Below, piece by piece: positions 1 to 8,638 of a DNA stretch of 64,000 nucleotides. The position numbers and the translations under genes are program-made. This DNA comes from Microbacterium sp. MPKO10 (GTDB taxonomy: Bacteria; Actinomycetota; Actinomycetes; Actinomycetales; Microbacteriaceae): NCBI RefSeq assembly GCF_026107415.2, contig NZ_JAPCHX010000001.1, positions 558,001 to 622,000 of the forward strand, written 5' to 3'. Positions within the stretch are counted from its first letter, which is position 1; every line of letters begins with the position of its first letter. The notes beneath the pieces are model-generated. The model ran no database searches. It was not told the DNA's origin and was given only the letters and a program-made list of their open reading frames with translations.

Positions 1-153
1 TGCGGCGGCAATCTGCTCGGGCGTGGCGTTCACGCTCAGCAGCGCGTTCGCCGGGTCGCCCGGCAGCAGCCTCAGCAGCACGAAGATCACGACCAGGGCG
101 ACGACGAGCGACAGCACCAGGAACGCGAACCGGCGGATCAGGTAGGCAGGCAT
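1..153 (-). CDS. ABC transporter permease, DppB-like (N-terminal part, cut by window edge)
   Basis: The reading frame begins with ATG at 153 and runs in frame off the window at base 1, giving 51 residues. It starts MPAYLIRRFAFLVLSLVV, a membrane helix, followed by LRLLPGDPANALL. The R-L-L-P-G-D-P element after the first helix is characteristic of DppB/OppB/NikB-type permeases of peptide or nickel ABC importers. It lies 58 bases downstream of a family 5 solute-binding protein on the same strand, the usual gene order. Substrate cannot be told from the fragment. Confidence 0.85.
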   Translation of the reverse strand, partial: MPAYLIRRFAFLVLSLVVALVVIFVLLRLLPGDPANALLSVNATPEQIAAA

Positions 154-211
154 GGGTATCTCAGGTTAACGGCTGGATGCCGCGAGGCAACGCCCCGCGG
201 CATCCATTCAC

Positions 212-1708
212 TTACTTCTTGACGATGTCGTACGCGTAGAACTGCGAGTTCAGGCCGTTCACCGGGTAGCCCGAGACGTCGCTCGCGGCCACGACGATCT
301 GCGGGTAGAGGTACAGCCACACGCTCGCAGCATCCTCGGCGATTTGCCTGTTCACCTTGGTGAGCAACTCGGTCTGCTCGTCTGTGGTCTTCGCCTGCTC
401 GGCCTCAGCCACCCATTTCTGAACGTCGGCGTTGTCATAGCCCCAGTAGAAGTCGGGGTTGCCGTACCACACGACATCGCGATCGTTCACGTGCTCTTGC
501 AGCGTCGCCTCGAAGTCGCGATCCTGGAACACCTTCGTGTACCACTCATCTGCGGTGATCGTGTTGATCTCGACGGTGATGCCGACCTTCGCCAGCTCTG
601 ACTTGAGGAACTCCGCGACAGCCGGATGCGGGTCATAGCTGGGGGTGTCGAGCGTGAACGAGAACCCGTCGGCGTAGCCGGCTTCGGCCAGCTCGTCCTT
701 CGCCAGCTCTGGGTCGTACGGGTTCACGTCGCTGAGGTCCACGTACCAGGGGTCGGTCGGCGGAACCATCGAGCCGATGAGCTGGCCGTAGTCGCCCCAG
801 ATGGAGTTCAGCAGCTTCTCGCGGTCGATCGCCGAGTAGACGGCCTTGCGTACGAGAGCGTTGTCGAAGGGCTCGACGCGATCGTTGAACGCGAGCAGCT
901 CCTTCGTCGTCGACGATCCGTCGTTCACCACGTAGTCGTCGTTGCCGTCGAACTGGCTGAGAGCGTCGGGACTCTGAACGCTCGTAATGATGTCGATCTG
1001 CCCGCTGATGAGCGCGTTGTTCTGCGACGTGGCGTCGGTGAAGTAGTGGAAGACCACCTCGGCGTTCTTCGCGGGGTCGCCCCAGTAGTCGTCCCAGCGG
1101 GTCAGACTCAGCGTGCTGCCGCGCTTCCACTCGTCGAGCGTGTACGGGCCGGTGCCGTCTACGCTCGTCTTCAGGTCTGTCGCGGCATCGTTCACGATCG
1201 ACACATAGCTGAGGTTGTAGATGAACGAGATCGACCGCTGGCTGAGCGTGAAGACGACGGTGTGCTCATCCGGCGTCTCGATCGCGTCGATGACGTCGAG
1301 GCTTGACTTACGCGCCGACTGCGAGTCTTCGGCGGTGACGGCTTCGACGCTCGACTTCACGTCGGCTGCGGTCAGCGGGTCACCCGAGTGAAACTCGACA
1401 TCATCGCGCAGAGTGATCGTGTATGTGAGTCCGTCTTCGCTCACCTCGTCGTCGGCGGCGAGAAGCGGCTCGACCTCACCGTCGTCCGTGAGCTTGTACA
1501 GCCCCTCGTAGACGTTGCCGCTCAGCGCCTCGGTGACGCCCTGACCGCCGCCGCCGGTGTTGCTGAGGTTCTGCGGTTCGTACAGCGACCCGATGTTGAT
1601 CGTGGCGTCCGCGCCACCCTCGTCGCCCGCCGAGCCGCCGCCAGAGCAGCCGGTCAGCACGAGGGCTGCGGCGGCGATCGTTGCGGTCAGGGCTAGTTGG
1701 CGTTTCAC
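212..1708 (-). CDS. ABC transporter substrate-binding lipoprotein, family 5 (DppA/OppA type)
   Basis: 498 residues with a lipoprotein signal peptide ending in the lipobox LTGC (residues about 18-21), so it should be anchored on the outer face of the membrane. The body has family 5 binding-protein features: an N-terminal segment with YEGLYKLTDDGEVEPLLA, the YTITLRDDVEFHSGDPLTAADV region, and a C-terminal lobe with GFSFTLDTPS. The start is GTG at 1708 with an AGGAGA ribosome site. It feeds the permease that starts at 153 and is preceded by a DUF1684 gene. Peptides are the commonest ligand in this family, but nickel, opines and sugars are also known, so the ligand is open. Confidence 0.9.
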   Translation of the reverse strand: MKRQLALTATIAAAALVLTGCSGGGSAGDEGGADATINIGSLYEPQNLSNTGGGGQGVTEALSGNVYEGLYKLTDDGEVEPLLAADDEVSEDGLTYTITLRDDVEFHSGDPLTAADVKSSVEAVTAEDSQSARKSSLDVIDAIETPDEHTVVFTLSQRSISFIYNLSYVSIVNDAATDLKTSVDGTGPYTLDEWKRGSTLSLTRWDDYWGDPAKNAEVVFHYFTDATSQNNALISGQIDIITSVQSPDALSQFDGNDDYVVNDGSSTTKELLAFNDRVEPFDNALVRKAVYSAIDREKLLNSIWGDYGQLIGSMVPPTDPWYVDLSDVNPYDPELAKDELAEAGYADGFSFTLDTPSYDPHPAVAEFLKSELAKVGITVEINTITADEWYTKVFQDRDFEATLQEHVNDRDVVWYGNPDFYWGYDNADVQKWVAEAEQAKTTDEQTELLTKVNRQIAEDAASVWLYLYPQIVVAASDVSGYPVNGLNSQFYAYDIVKK

Positions 1709-1726
1709 GGTTTCTCCTGGTGCATT

Positions 1727-1761
1727 CTGCGGGTCATGCTGAAAAGCTGCGGGTCATGCTG
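1727..1761. repeat. 15-bp direct repeat at the end of the DUF1684 gene
   Basis: CTGCGGGTCATGCTG occurs at 1727-1741 and again at 1747-1761, 20 bases apart. The second copy contains the stop codon of the upstream DUF1684 gene. It looks like a small slippage duplication of the gene's end. Confidence 0.7.
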
Positions 1762-2617
1762 CGTAGATGTCGAAGTCGCCCGTGAACCGCACGCGCTTCT
1801 CGCCGGCGGTCACCGGCACGGCAAAGCGATTCTGCGCCGGCGGCATGGGGCAGTTGTACTGCGCGCTGAACCCGCAGGGCGGAACGAACGCACGATTGAA
1901 ATCGAGCGTCACGGTGCCCGATTCGCCCAAACGGATGCTGCCGTCGGCGCCGTCCGCGCGCTCTACGAAGAGGAATCGCCCGGCGCCATACGTTCCCTCG
2001 TCGCCGTCAGAGCCGTTCGTCGGGTCGCCGAACACGAGCAGAAGCGCGCCGCCGTCGTCGAACGCGGCAAACGTGTAACGGGTGCCGTCTCGCGAGAACG
2101 TGATGTCTCCGGGTACGACGAGATCGCGCGTGCCGCCATTGTCGCGGATGTGCTCGAACGGCACGGTGCGGTCGGCAGCGACGGGAGTGAATTGCGCCTC
2201 GATGACCCACTCGGGGTCGAAGGGGAACGCGTCGATGCCCTCGAACGCACGGATCGCCGGTGCCTCGGCGTCCCAGAACCGCAGACCATGCTGCACGTCG
2301 CCCGTATCGATGTCCGTGCGCGAGAGGGCAGTGACGGTGACGGATGCTGGCAGACCAGCACCCTCAGCCTCAACGTCCGGCTGCGCGCTGCCGACGGGCA
2401 GCCACCGTGTTTCGACGAGCGCGAGGTTTCCCGTGTGCCCCGTCACGGCACGGCGACGATCGTCGCGCCAGGCGGCGTGCGCGTCGCGCGCCGCCGCAGT
2501 CCCGTGAGCTGAGGCCGCCTCGTGAATCGATGCGATATCTTGGGCCGGCGCTGGGCCCTGAGCTGACGCGGCGTCGTCTGAGGCCGCGCGATCTGAGGCA
2601 GGGAGGTGTGTGGGCAT
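1754..2617 (-). CDS. DUF1684 domain protein
   Basis: 287 residues. The conserved C-terminal signature of DUF1684 is present: a Cys-containing YNCPMPPAQNRF motif followed by the ITAGE-like VPVTAGEKRVRFTGDF. The first 50 or so residues are low-complexity and Ala-rich (ASAQGPAPAQ and similar), before the domain begins near HAAWRDDRRRAV. No signal peptide is seen. The function of DUF1684 is unknown. It is the first gene of a co-directional group with the binding protein and permease, only 45 bases upstream of the former. The long Ala-rich leader makes the start uncertain; a later start would not remove any conserved part. Confidence 0.8.
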   Translation of the reverse strand: MPTHLPASDRAASDDAASAQGPAPAQDIASIHEAASAHGTAAARDAHAAWRDDRRRAVTGHTGNLALVETRWLPVGSAQPDVEAEGAGLPASVTVTALSRTDIDTGDVQHGLRFWDAEAPAIRAFEGIDAFPFDPEWVIEAQFTPVAADRTVPFEHIRDNGGTRDLVVPGDITFSRDGTRYTFAAFDDGGALLLVFGDPTNGSDGDEGTYGAGRFLFVERADGADGSIRLGESGTVTLDFNRAFVPPCGFSAQYNCPMPPAQNRFAVPVTAGEKRVRFTGDFDIYAA

Positions 2618-2783
2618 CGTACTTCCGATTATCGGGCGCGAGGGAGGCCGCGGCGAATCGCGACGTCATGATCTGCAACGAATCCGAGCGGCAACGTATT
2701 CCGCACCGATTCAGGTGTCACAGATGACCCTTATACAGGCCGCATAACCGCCAATTTCGACACCTGAACTCGCGGGCGAGAAG

Positions 2784-3623
2784 CTACACGAGATCGAAGG
2801 GGCCATCCCGCCACGTGGGATGCTCGGGCACCCACCCCAGCGACGCGGCGAGCGTATTCGTGCTGGCACGTCCCGTCGCCCGCACGGTCAGTTCCGTCGT
2901 GTCTCCGCCCGCCGCCCACACGAGCTCCGGTGCCCATTCGTCGGCGTCCACCGGGTCGTCATCCACGATGTTCACGACTCCGCGCGGCCAGTCGAGCGCC
3001 ATGACGACGGCGAGCGCCGCGTCATCGACGTGCACGAATGAGGTGTGGCGCACTGTCGCGACAACGGTGCCGCCTTCAGCCCGTTCGTAGATGCGACCGC
3101 CGCGCCCAAACCAGGTGCCTCGGCCATACAGCATCCCCATGCGCAGCACCACGCCGTGTTCGAGCCCGAGCACTCCCGCCTCCAGCGACTCCACGGCGGG
3201 AAAGAGGCTCTCATCCGTATCGGGGTCGCGGGCGATTGCGACGGACTCGTCGCCCGGCGCAGCATCCGGTTCGCCCACCCAGGCGATGCTCTCGGCGACC
3301 ATGCGTGTGACGCCCGCGCGTTCGGCGGCCGCAACCAGGTTGCGCGTGCCCACAACACGCAGATGCGCATTGCCCGCGAAGTCTTCGGTGGCGAGATCGG
3401 TCAGCAGGTGCACGATGGCATCGGGGCGGGCGCCACTGACGACGGCGTCGACGGATGCTGCGTCACGCGCATCCATGACGGCTCCCTCGGCTCCGGCAGC
3501 CTGGGCAGGAAGCAGCCGTTCGGCACGGCGGCTCGTGGCAATGACGTCGTGCCCGGCCGCGGTCAGGAGCGGGACGACCCGCGACCCGATCACACCGGTT
3601 CCCCCGGCAACCAGTATCCTCAT
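2784..3623 (-). CDS. NAD(P)-dependent epimerase/dehydratase-like protein (extended SDR)
   Basis: 279 residues. The N terminus MRILVAGGTGVIGSRVV holds the GxxGxxG dinucleotide-binding loop of extended or atypical SDRs. Further on are an Asp-rich region after the second strand (AVMDARDAASVDAV) and LYGRGTWFG, the segment that follows the catalytic region in epimerase-like proteins. The YxxxK pair is not obvious: the expected position reads MVAESIAWVGEP. The protein may therefore be a non-classical reductase or a nucleotide-binding regulator. It is 64 bases from the divergent DUF2207 gene. The substrate is unknown. Confidence 0.8.
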   Translation of the reverse strand: MRILVAGGTGVIGSRVVPLLTAAGHDVIATSRRAERLLPAQAAGAEGAVMDARDAASVDAVVSGARPDAIVHLLTDLATEDFAGNAHLRVVGTRNLVAAAERAGVTRMVAESIAWVGEPDAAPGDESVAIARDPDTDESLFPAVESLEAGVLGLEHGVVLRMGMLYGRGTWFGRGGRIYERAEGGTVVATVRHTSFVHVDDAALAVVMALDWPRGVVNIVDDDPVDADEWAPELVWAAGGDTTELTVRATGRASTNTLAASLGWVPEHPTWRDGPFDLV

Positions 3624-3687
3624 GACGCCATTGTCCTCGCCTCGACATGGAACGTCTACTCCGTCGGCGCTCGGTTAGCGTTAACGC

Positions 3688-5538
3688 ATGCACCATCGAT
3701 CACGCGCACTGTGTTCTCTGCTGGGAGCGGCAACCGCCGCCGCGCTGGTGTTCATCGGACCGGCATCTTCTGCCACAGCATCCGATGCTCAGCCCGTTCG
3801 TGCACTGGCTCCACTGGATGCTGACAGCCTCACGATCAGCTCGTTCGACGCCGAGCTGACGCTGGGCCGGGATGCAGACGATCATTCGACCCTCGAAGTC
3901 GTCGAGACGGTTGTCGCCGATTTTCCGACGGGCAACGAGAACCACGGCATCATGCGGTCGATTCCGCTCTATACGGGCGACGGGGTGTCGATGCAGACCG
4001 ACCTCGTCAGCGTCACGATGGATGGCGGCGATGTGCCCTACGAGCGGGAGAATGACAGCGGGTTCCTCGAGCTGACGATCGGCGATGAGAATGCGTATAT
4101 GCACGGCTCGCATACGTTCGAGATCGCCTACACGCAGCGCGATGTCGTGCAGGATTTTCCAGACACCGCGAGTCAAGAGCTCTATCGTGACATCAACGGC
4201 ACCGGCTGGGAGCTGCCTTTCGGCTCCGTAACGACGACGGTGCGGCTGGACGATGGCCTCGAGGATGCTCTGACCGGCAACGCTGCCTGCTACGCGGGCG
4301 AAGAGGGCTCGACAGACACCTGCCCGATCACCGTGACCGGGTCGACGGCGACAGCGACGTCCGGCCCGTTCGAGCCCGGTGGCAACATGACGATCGCGAT
4401 GGGCTTTGAGCAAGGAACATTTGCGACACCGCCGCCGTTCCGTGAGTCAGCGGCGGCGCACATCGGTGCCTGGATTCCGGCCATCGGAGCCGGCCTTCTT
4501 GCGCTCTGGCTCGTAGCTCTGCGTTTCAGCGCCTGGCGCAACGCCCGGGGCCGCGGCACGATCATTCCGCAATACACGCCGCCGCCGGGGATCTCACCAC
4601 TCGAGGCGGCGCTGCTTCTGCGCGTGCGGAAGCGCGGCTTCGCCGCCCAGCTGATCCAGCTCGCCGTGCGCGGGGTCGGCCGCATCGTCGAGGACACCCG
4701 TCAATCGTCGAGCCACCCCACCTATGGGTTCCAATCGACGAATGTCGACGCTGCCGATTCGCTTCAGCCCCTCGAACGGAGTTTTCTGCACGCCGTCCTC
4801 GGCAACAACGAGAACATGGTGACCACGTGGCTCGACAAGAGAAACACCAGCCTGGGCGACCGACTCGCGCGTCGCCGCCGCGACGCCGACACAGCGATCA
4901 CGTCGCGCGGGCTCGCCCGGAAGGGCTCGCTCAAGGTGAGCACCGCACTCCGCGTGCTCGCCGGCATCGCCATCTTCGGCTCGATCAGCGTGATCGCTGT
5001 GTTCAGCACGCGTGGCGGGGTGCCAGGGTACGCGTGGCTCTCGGTGCTCGTCACGATCGTGGTGTCTGTTCTCGTCATCATCTTCGCGAAGTCCCGGTAC
5101 TGGTTGACCCACGAGGGAGCGCTGGTTCACGAACACCTGCGTGGTCTGAGGGACTACATCCGGCTCGCTGAGGCCGACCGCATCCGGTATCTGCAGTCGC
5201 CGCAGGGCGCCGATCGTGTCGACACTTCGGACGGGCTCGCGATCGTCAGGCTTCACGAGAAGCTGCTGCCATATGCCATCCTCTGGGGCCTCGAGAAAGA
5301 GTGGATCAGTCAGCTCACGCGCGAATACGCCACGAGCGCCCAGCCAGACTGGTTCTTCGGAAACGATCTGGCGAGCGTGGCGGTGCTGTCGTCGACGTTC
5401 ACCATGGGGAGCATCATGACAACGCCGTCGTCCTCAGGCTCATGGTCGGGCTCCGGTGGGAGCAGCTCGTTCGGTGGGTCGACCGGTGGCGGATTCTCCG
5501 GCGGCGGCAGCGGAGGCGGCGGGGGCGGCGGCTGGTAG
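3688..5538 (+). CDS. DUF2207 domain membrane protein
   Basis: 616 residues. It has a signal peptide (about residues 1-30), an extracytoplasmic beta-rich DUF2207 domain (roughly 50-240), a membrane helix near 255-280 (HIGAWIPAIGAGLLALWLVAL), a cytoplasmic part, two more helices near 425-470, and a Gly/Ser-rich tail ending in GGGGGGGW. This order of domains and the glycine tail are typical of the actinobacterial DUF2207 family. Function is unknown. It stands alone, divergent from the epimerase-like gene and convergent with the serine-hydrolase-like gene. Confidence 0.9.
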   Translation: MHHRSRALCSLLGAATAAALVFIGPASSATASDAQPVRALAPLDADSLTISSFDAELTLGRDADDHSTLEVVETVVADFPTGNENHGIMRSIPLYTGDGVSMQTDLVSVTMDGGDVPYERENDSGFLELTIGDENAYMHGSHTFEIAYTQRDVVQDFPDTASQELYRDINGTGWELPFGSVTTTVRLDDGLEDALTGNAACYAGEEGSTDTCPITVTGSTATATSGPFEPGGNMTIAMGFEQGTFATPPPFRESAAAHIGAWIPAIGAGLLALWLVALRFSAWRNARGRGTIIPQYTPPPGISPLEAALLLRVRKRGFAAQLIQLAVRGVGRIVEDTRQSSSHPTYGFQSTNVDAADSLQPLERSFLHAVLGNNENMVTTWLDKRNTSLGDRLARRRRDADTAITSRGLARKGSLKVSTALRVLAGIAIFGSISVIAVFSTRGGVPGYAWLSVLVTIVVSVLVIIFAKSRYWLTHEGALVHEHLRGLRDYIRLAEADRIRYLQSPQGADRVDTSDGLAIVRLHEKLLPYAILWGLEKEWISQLTREYATSAQPDWFFGNDLASVAVLSSTFTMGSIMTTPSSSGSWSGSGGSSSFGGSTGGGFSGGGSGGGGGGGW

Positions 5539-5597
5539 CACGCGGCACGGATGCCGTCACGGGCTGCGTGAGGGGCGTGTGAGCACTGCGCGACGCG

Positions 5598-6503
5598 TCA
5601 GTGCACGTACTCGAGCAGATCGTTGCCGACCGTGCGAAGCCCGTCGTTGATCGAGAGCCGTGTGACGAGGTCGGTGTCGGTGAACGACGTGGCGACGGCG
5701 TAGGCGACGCCCGCGCGCGGCCCGCGCAGCACACCCGCTTCGGCGCGGACGCCCGGCGCCGACCCCGTCTTGTTGAAGAGCGTGAGCCCGTGGGTGCCGG
5801 TGCGGTGCGAGAGCGGGTCGAGGCCGAACGCCGATGCGACGAGCGAGAGATCCATGTTGAGCGAGAGCCAGTCGACGACGCGCTGGCTCGCCGCGGGGCT
5901 GATCGCCTCTCCTCGCGCGAACTCGGCGAACAGCCACGTCAGCTCCTTCATCGAGCCGACGGAGAGGTGCGGCGCATCGTCGGGGCCGCGCTGGTCGCGC
6001 GCAATGTCGAGGAGCGCCGTGCGCTTGAGACCCAGGTTCTCGGCACGGAGGCGGACGGCGTCGAGGCCGATCTGCCGCAGCAGCACGTTCATAGCAAGGT
6101 GATCGTTTGACGCGCCGATGAGGGCCGCGAGATCGGCGATTGGCAGCGACGGCGCCTGGAGGTGCTGCCACAGGCCAGCATCCGCCGCCTGATCCTGCGT
6201 CTCGCGATCGAGGATCATGAGTGATTCGAACGCGGGATCGTCGAGACGGGCGGCGACGTCGGCGAGCAGAAGAGCTGTGCCAACGCCCGCCGTCGGCATC
6301 ACAATGTAGTCGTCGATCGAGAACAGCTCACGCCCGCTCGCCAGGTCGATGGCACGAGCCGAGACCTGGACGCCATTGCGGGCGAGCGTTGCGAGCGCGC
6401 GGAACCCTGACGAGAACGTGTCGACGGGCTCCTGCGAGCGATGGCGAGCACGGCGGGCGCTCTGACGCACCCGGCGACCGGGCTCACGAGTGGGGGATGC
6501 CAC
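5598..6503 (-). CDS. Class A beta-lactamase-fold protein with degenerate active site
   Basis: 301 residues with the order of motifs of class A beta-lactamase-like serine hydrolases. At the SxxK site the sequence reads MPTAGVGTALLL, so the nucleophile Ser is Gly and the Lys is Thr when aligned to PxASxxKxxLLL. The SDN motif reads NDH (NDHLAMNVLL). The KTG motif is kept (NKTGSAPGV). I checked the SxxK region on the DNA (6270-6310), and no single frameshift would restore it. No signal peptide is visible, although the family is normally exported. It has a GTG start at 6503 preceded by AAGGAGG. It is probably a non-catalytic binding or regulatory relative. It follows the M13 peptidase gene on the same strand. 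Confidence 0.75.
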   Translation of the reverse strand: MASPTREPGRRVRQSARRARHRSQEPVDTFSSGFRALATLARNGVQVSARAIDLASGRELFSIDDYIVMPTAGVGTALLLADVAARLDDPAFESLMILDRETQDQAADAGLWQHLQAPSLPIADLAALIGASNDHLAMNVLLRQIGLDAVRLRAENLGLKRTALLDIARDQRGPDDAPHLSVGSMKELTWLFAEFARGEAISPAASQRVVDWLSLNMDLSLVASAFGLDPLSHRTGTHGLTLFNKTGSAPGVRAEAGVLRGPRAGVAYAVATSFTDTDLVTRLSINDGLRTVGNDLLEYVH

Positions 6504-6594
6504 GGACTACGTCCTCCTTCACAACCGGAATGTTCCAGCTGGGTTATTCGATGACGCGTTCCCCCGTGTTCTCGCACCATCGCCGTCCACAGTA

Positions 6595-8574
6595 CTACCA
6601 GATGGTGACGCGCTGCTCCGGGTCGAGCCAGAGCGCGTCTCCTTCTTGAACTCCAAACGTAGTGTAGAACTCGTCGATATTCCTGACAATCTGGTTGCAC
6701 CGGAATTCGTTGGGCGAGTGCGGGTCGATCGCCAGGAGGCGGATCACCTCGGCGTCGCGGCTCTTCTGCCGCCACGCCTGCGCCCAGGAGAGGAAGAAGC
6801 GCTCGGCACCCGTCAGCCCGTCGACGACGGGCGGCTCCTCGCCGTTCAGCGAGATCAGGTACGCCTTCCACGCGATGCTGAGTCCGCCGAGGTCGCCGAT
6901 GTTCTCGCCGATCGTCAGGGCACCGTTCACGTGATGGTCGGGCGTCTGCTCGGGAGCAAGCGCGTTGTACTGCTCGATGAGCGATCCGGTGCGCTTCTCG
7001 AATGCCTCTCTATCAGCATCCGTCCACCAGTCGGTGAGCCGACCGTCGCCGTCGAACCGCGAGCCCTGGTCGTCGAAGCCGTGCCCGAGTTCGTGCCCGA
7101 TCACCGCGCCGATCGCCCCGTAGTTGGCTGCGGCATCCCGTGTCGAGTCGAAGAATGGGAACTGCAGGATCGCCGCGGGGAACACGATCTCGTTGAACCC
7201 CGGGTTGTAGTAGGCGTTGACGGTCTGCGGTGTCATGAACCACTCGTCGCGATCGAGCGGCTTGCCGATCTTCGCCGTCTCGCGGTGCAGCTCGAAGCGG
7301 TTGGCGCGCGACACGTTGCCGATCAGGTCGCCTGGGTCGATCTCGAGCGCCGAGTAGTCGCGCCAGCTGACCGGGTAGCCGATCTTCGGCGTGAACTTGG
7401 CGAGCTTCTCAAGGGCGCGCTCGCGCGTGGCGGGGCTCATCCAGTCCAGCGTTGAGATCGACTGCCGGTATGCCTCAATGAGGTTGGCGACGAGAGCATC
7501 CATCGCCGTCTTCGCCTCGGGCGGGAAGTGCCGCTCGATGTACACGCGGCCCACGGCTTCGCCCATCGCGCCTTCCACGAGCGAAACGCCGCGCTTCCAG
7601 CGCTCGCGCTGATCGGGCGTGCCCGTGATGGTGCGACCGTAGAAGTCGAAGTTCTCGGCCACGAAGGCGTCGGGAAGATACGGTGCCGCACCGTGCAGCA
7701 CCTTCCACGCGAGCCAGTCCTTCCAGGCGTCGAGCCTGTCGTCGACGAGCAGCCCCGCAAGGCCCTCGAGGTAGGACGGTTGCATGACGACGACCTCGCC
7801 GAGCGCCGCCTCGGGCATGTCGAGGGCACGCCGCCACGGTGTCATGTCGACGCCCGCGACGAGCGCGAGTGCGTCGTCGCCCGAGTACAGGTTGTAGGTC
7901 TTCTGCGCGTCGCGGCTGGCGACGTTGTCCCAGTGCTGCGCGGCGATCTCCGTCTCCAGCTCGAAGACACGCTGCGCACGCGCCGCGGCGTCGTCGACAC
8001 CGCCGAGCTCGAACATGCGCTGCAGGTGGCCGAGGTACGACTCGCGGATCTCGGCGAACTTCTCATCGCGGTAGTAGCTCTCGTCCGGCAGGCCGATGCC
8101 GCCCTGGACCATGAACATGACGTAGCGCTCGGGATTGCCCGGGTCGTTGTCGACGCCCATGCCGACAAAGCCGCTGAGTCCGTCGTTCTCGAGGGTGCCG
8201 ATCGTCTCGAGAAGCTCCGGGATCGACGAGACAGCGGATGCTGCGCGCAGCTGCTCCACGATCGGCTCGGTTCCCCGCTCGGCGATCGCTTCGGTGTTCA
8301 TGAAGCTCGCATAGAGGTCGCCGACCTTGCGGGCCTCGGCGGCAGCATCCGTGTCGTCAAACACGCCCTTCTGGGCATCGAGGATGATCTGCTGGACGTT
8401 CTTCTCTGCCGCCTCAGCGAGCTGATGGAAGGTGCCCCAGCGAGCTTTGTCCCCCGGGATCTCGGTCTTCTCGATCCACGATCCGTTGACGTGCCCGAAC
8501 AGGTCGTCTTGGGGGCGGATGCCGGCGCTGAGGCCGTCTATTTCGATACCGGAGTTCAGAACACCATCAGTCAT
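6595..8574 (-). CDS. M13 family zinc metallopeptidase (neprilysin/PepO type)
   Basis: 659 residues, the normal length for bacterial M13 peptidases. The zinc site HELGH lies near residue 490 in VIGHELGHGFDDQGS. The third ligand motif ENIGDLGG is near 553, and the substrate-binding NAYYNP segment comes shortly before the zinc site. The C terminus ends in the family's conserved VTIW-like tail. There is no signal peptide or N-terminal helix, so the enzyme is likely cytoplasmic, as other PepO-like enzymes of Actinobacteria are. It should hydrolyse oligopeptides. It is followed at 92 bases by the beta-lactamase-fold gene. Confidence 0.95.
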   Translation of the reverse strand: MTDGVLNSGIEIDGLSAGIRPQDDLFGHVNGSWIEKTEIPGDKARWGTFHQLAEAAEKNVQQIILDAQKGVFDDTDAAAEARKVGDLYASFMNTEAIAERGTEPIVEQLRAASAVSSIPELLETIGTLENDGLSGFVGMGVDNDPGNPERYVMFMVQGGIGLPDESYYRDEKFAEIRESYLGHLQRMFELGGVDDAAARAQRVFELETEIAAQHWDNVASRDAQKTYNLYSGDDALALVAGVDMTPWRRALDMPEAALGEVVVMQPSYLEGLAGLLVDDRLDAWKDWLAWKVLHGAAPYLPDAFVAENFDFYGRTITGTPDQRERWKRGVSLVEGAMGEAVGRVYIERHFPPEAKTAMDALVANLIEAYRQSISTLDWMSPATRERALEKLAKFTPKIGYPVSWRDYSALEIDPGDLIGNVSRANRFELHRETAKIGKPLDRDEWFMTPQTVNAYYNPGFNEIVFPAAILQFPFFDSTRDAAANYGAIGAVIGHELGHGFDDQGSRFDGDGRLTDWWTDADREAFEKRTGSLIEQYNALAPEQTPDHHVNGALTIGENIGDLGGLSIAWKAYLISLNGEEPPVVDGLTGAERFFLSWAQAWRQKSRDAEVIRLLAIDPHSPNEFRCNQIVRNIDEFYTTFGVQEGDALWLDPEQRVTIW

Positions 8575-8638
8575 GCACCCAGCCTAATCGAGCGAAGCTC
8601 TGCCGTAGCGCCCAGACCCTACGCCCCACGCCCAGGCA

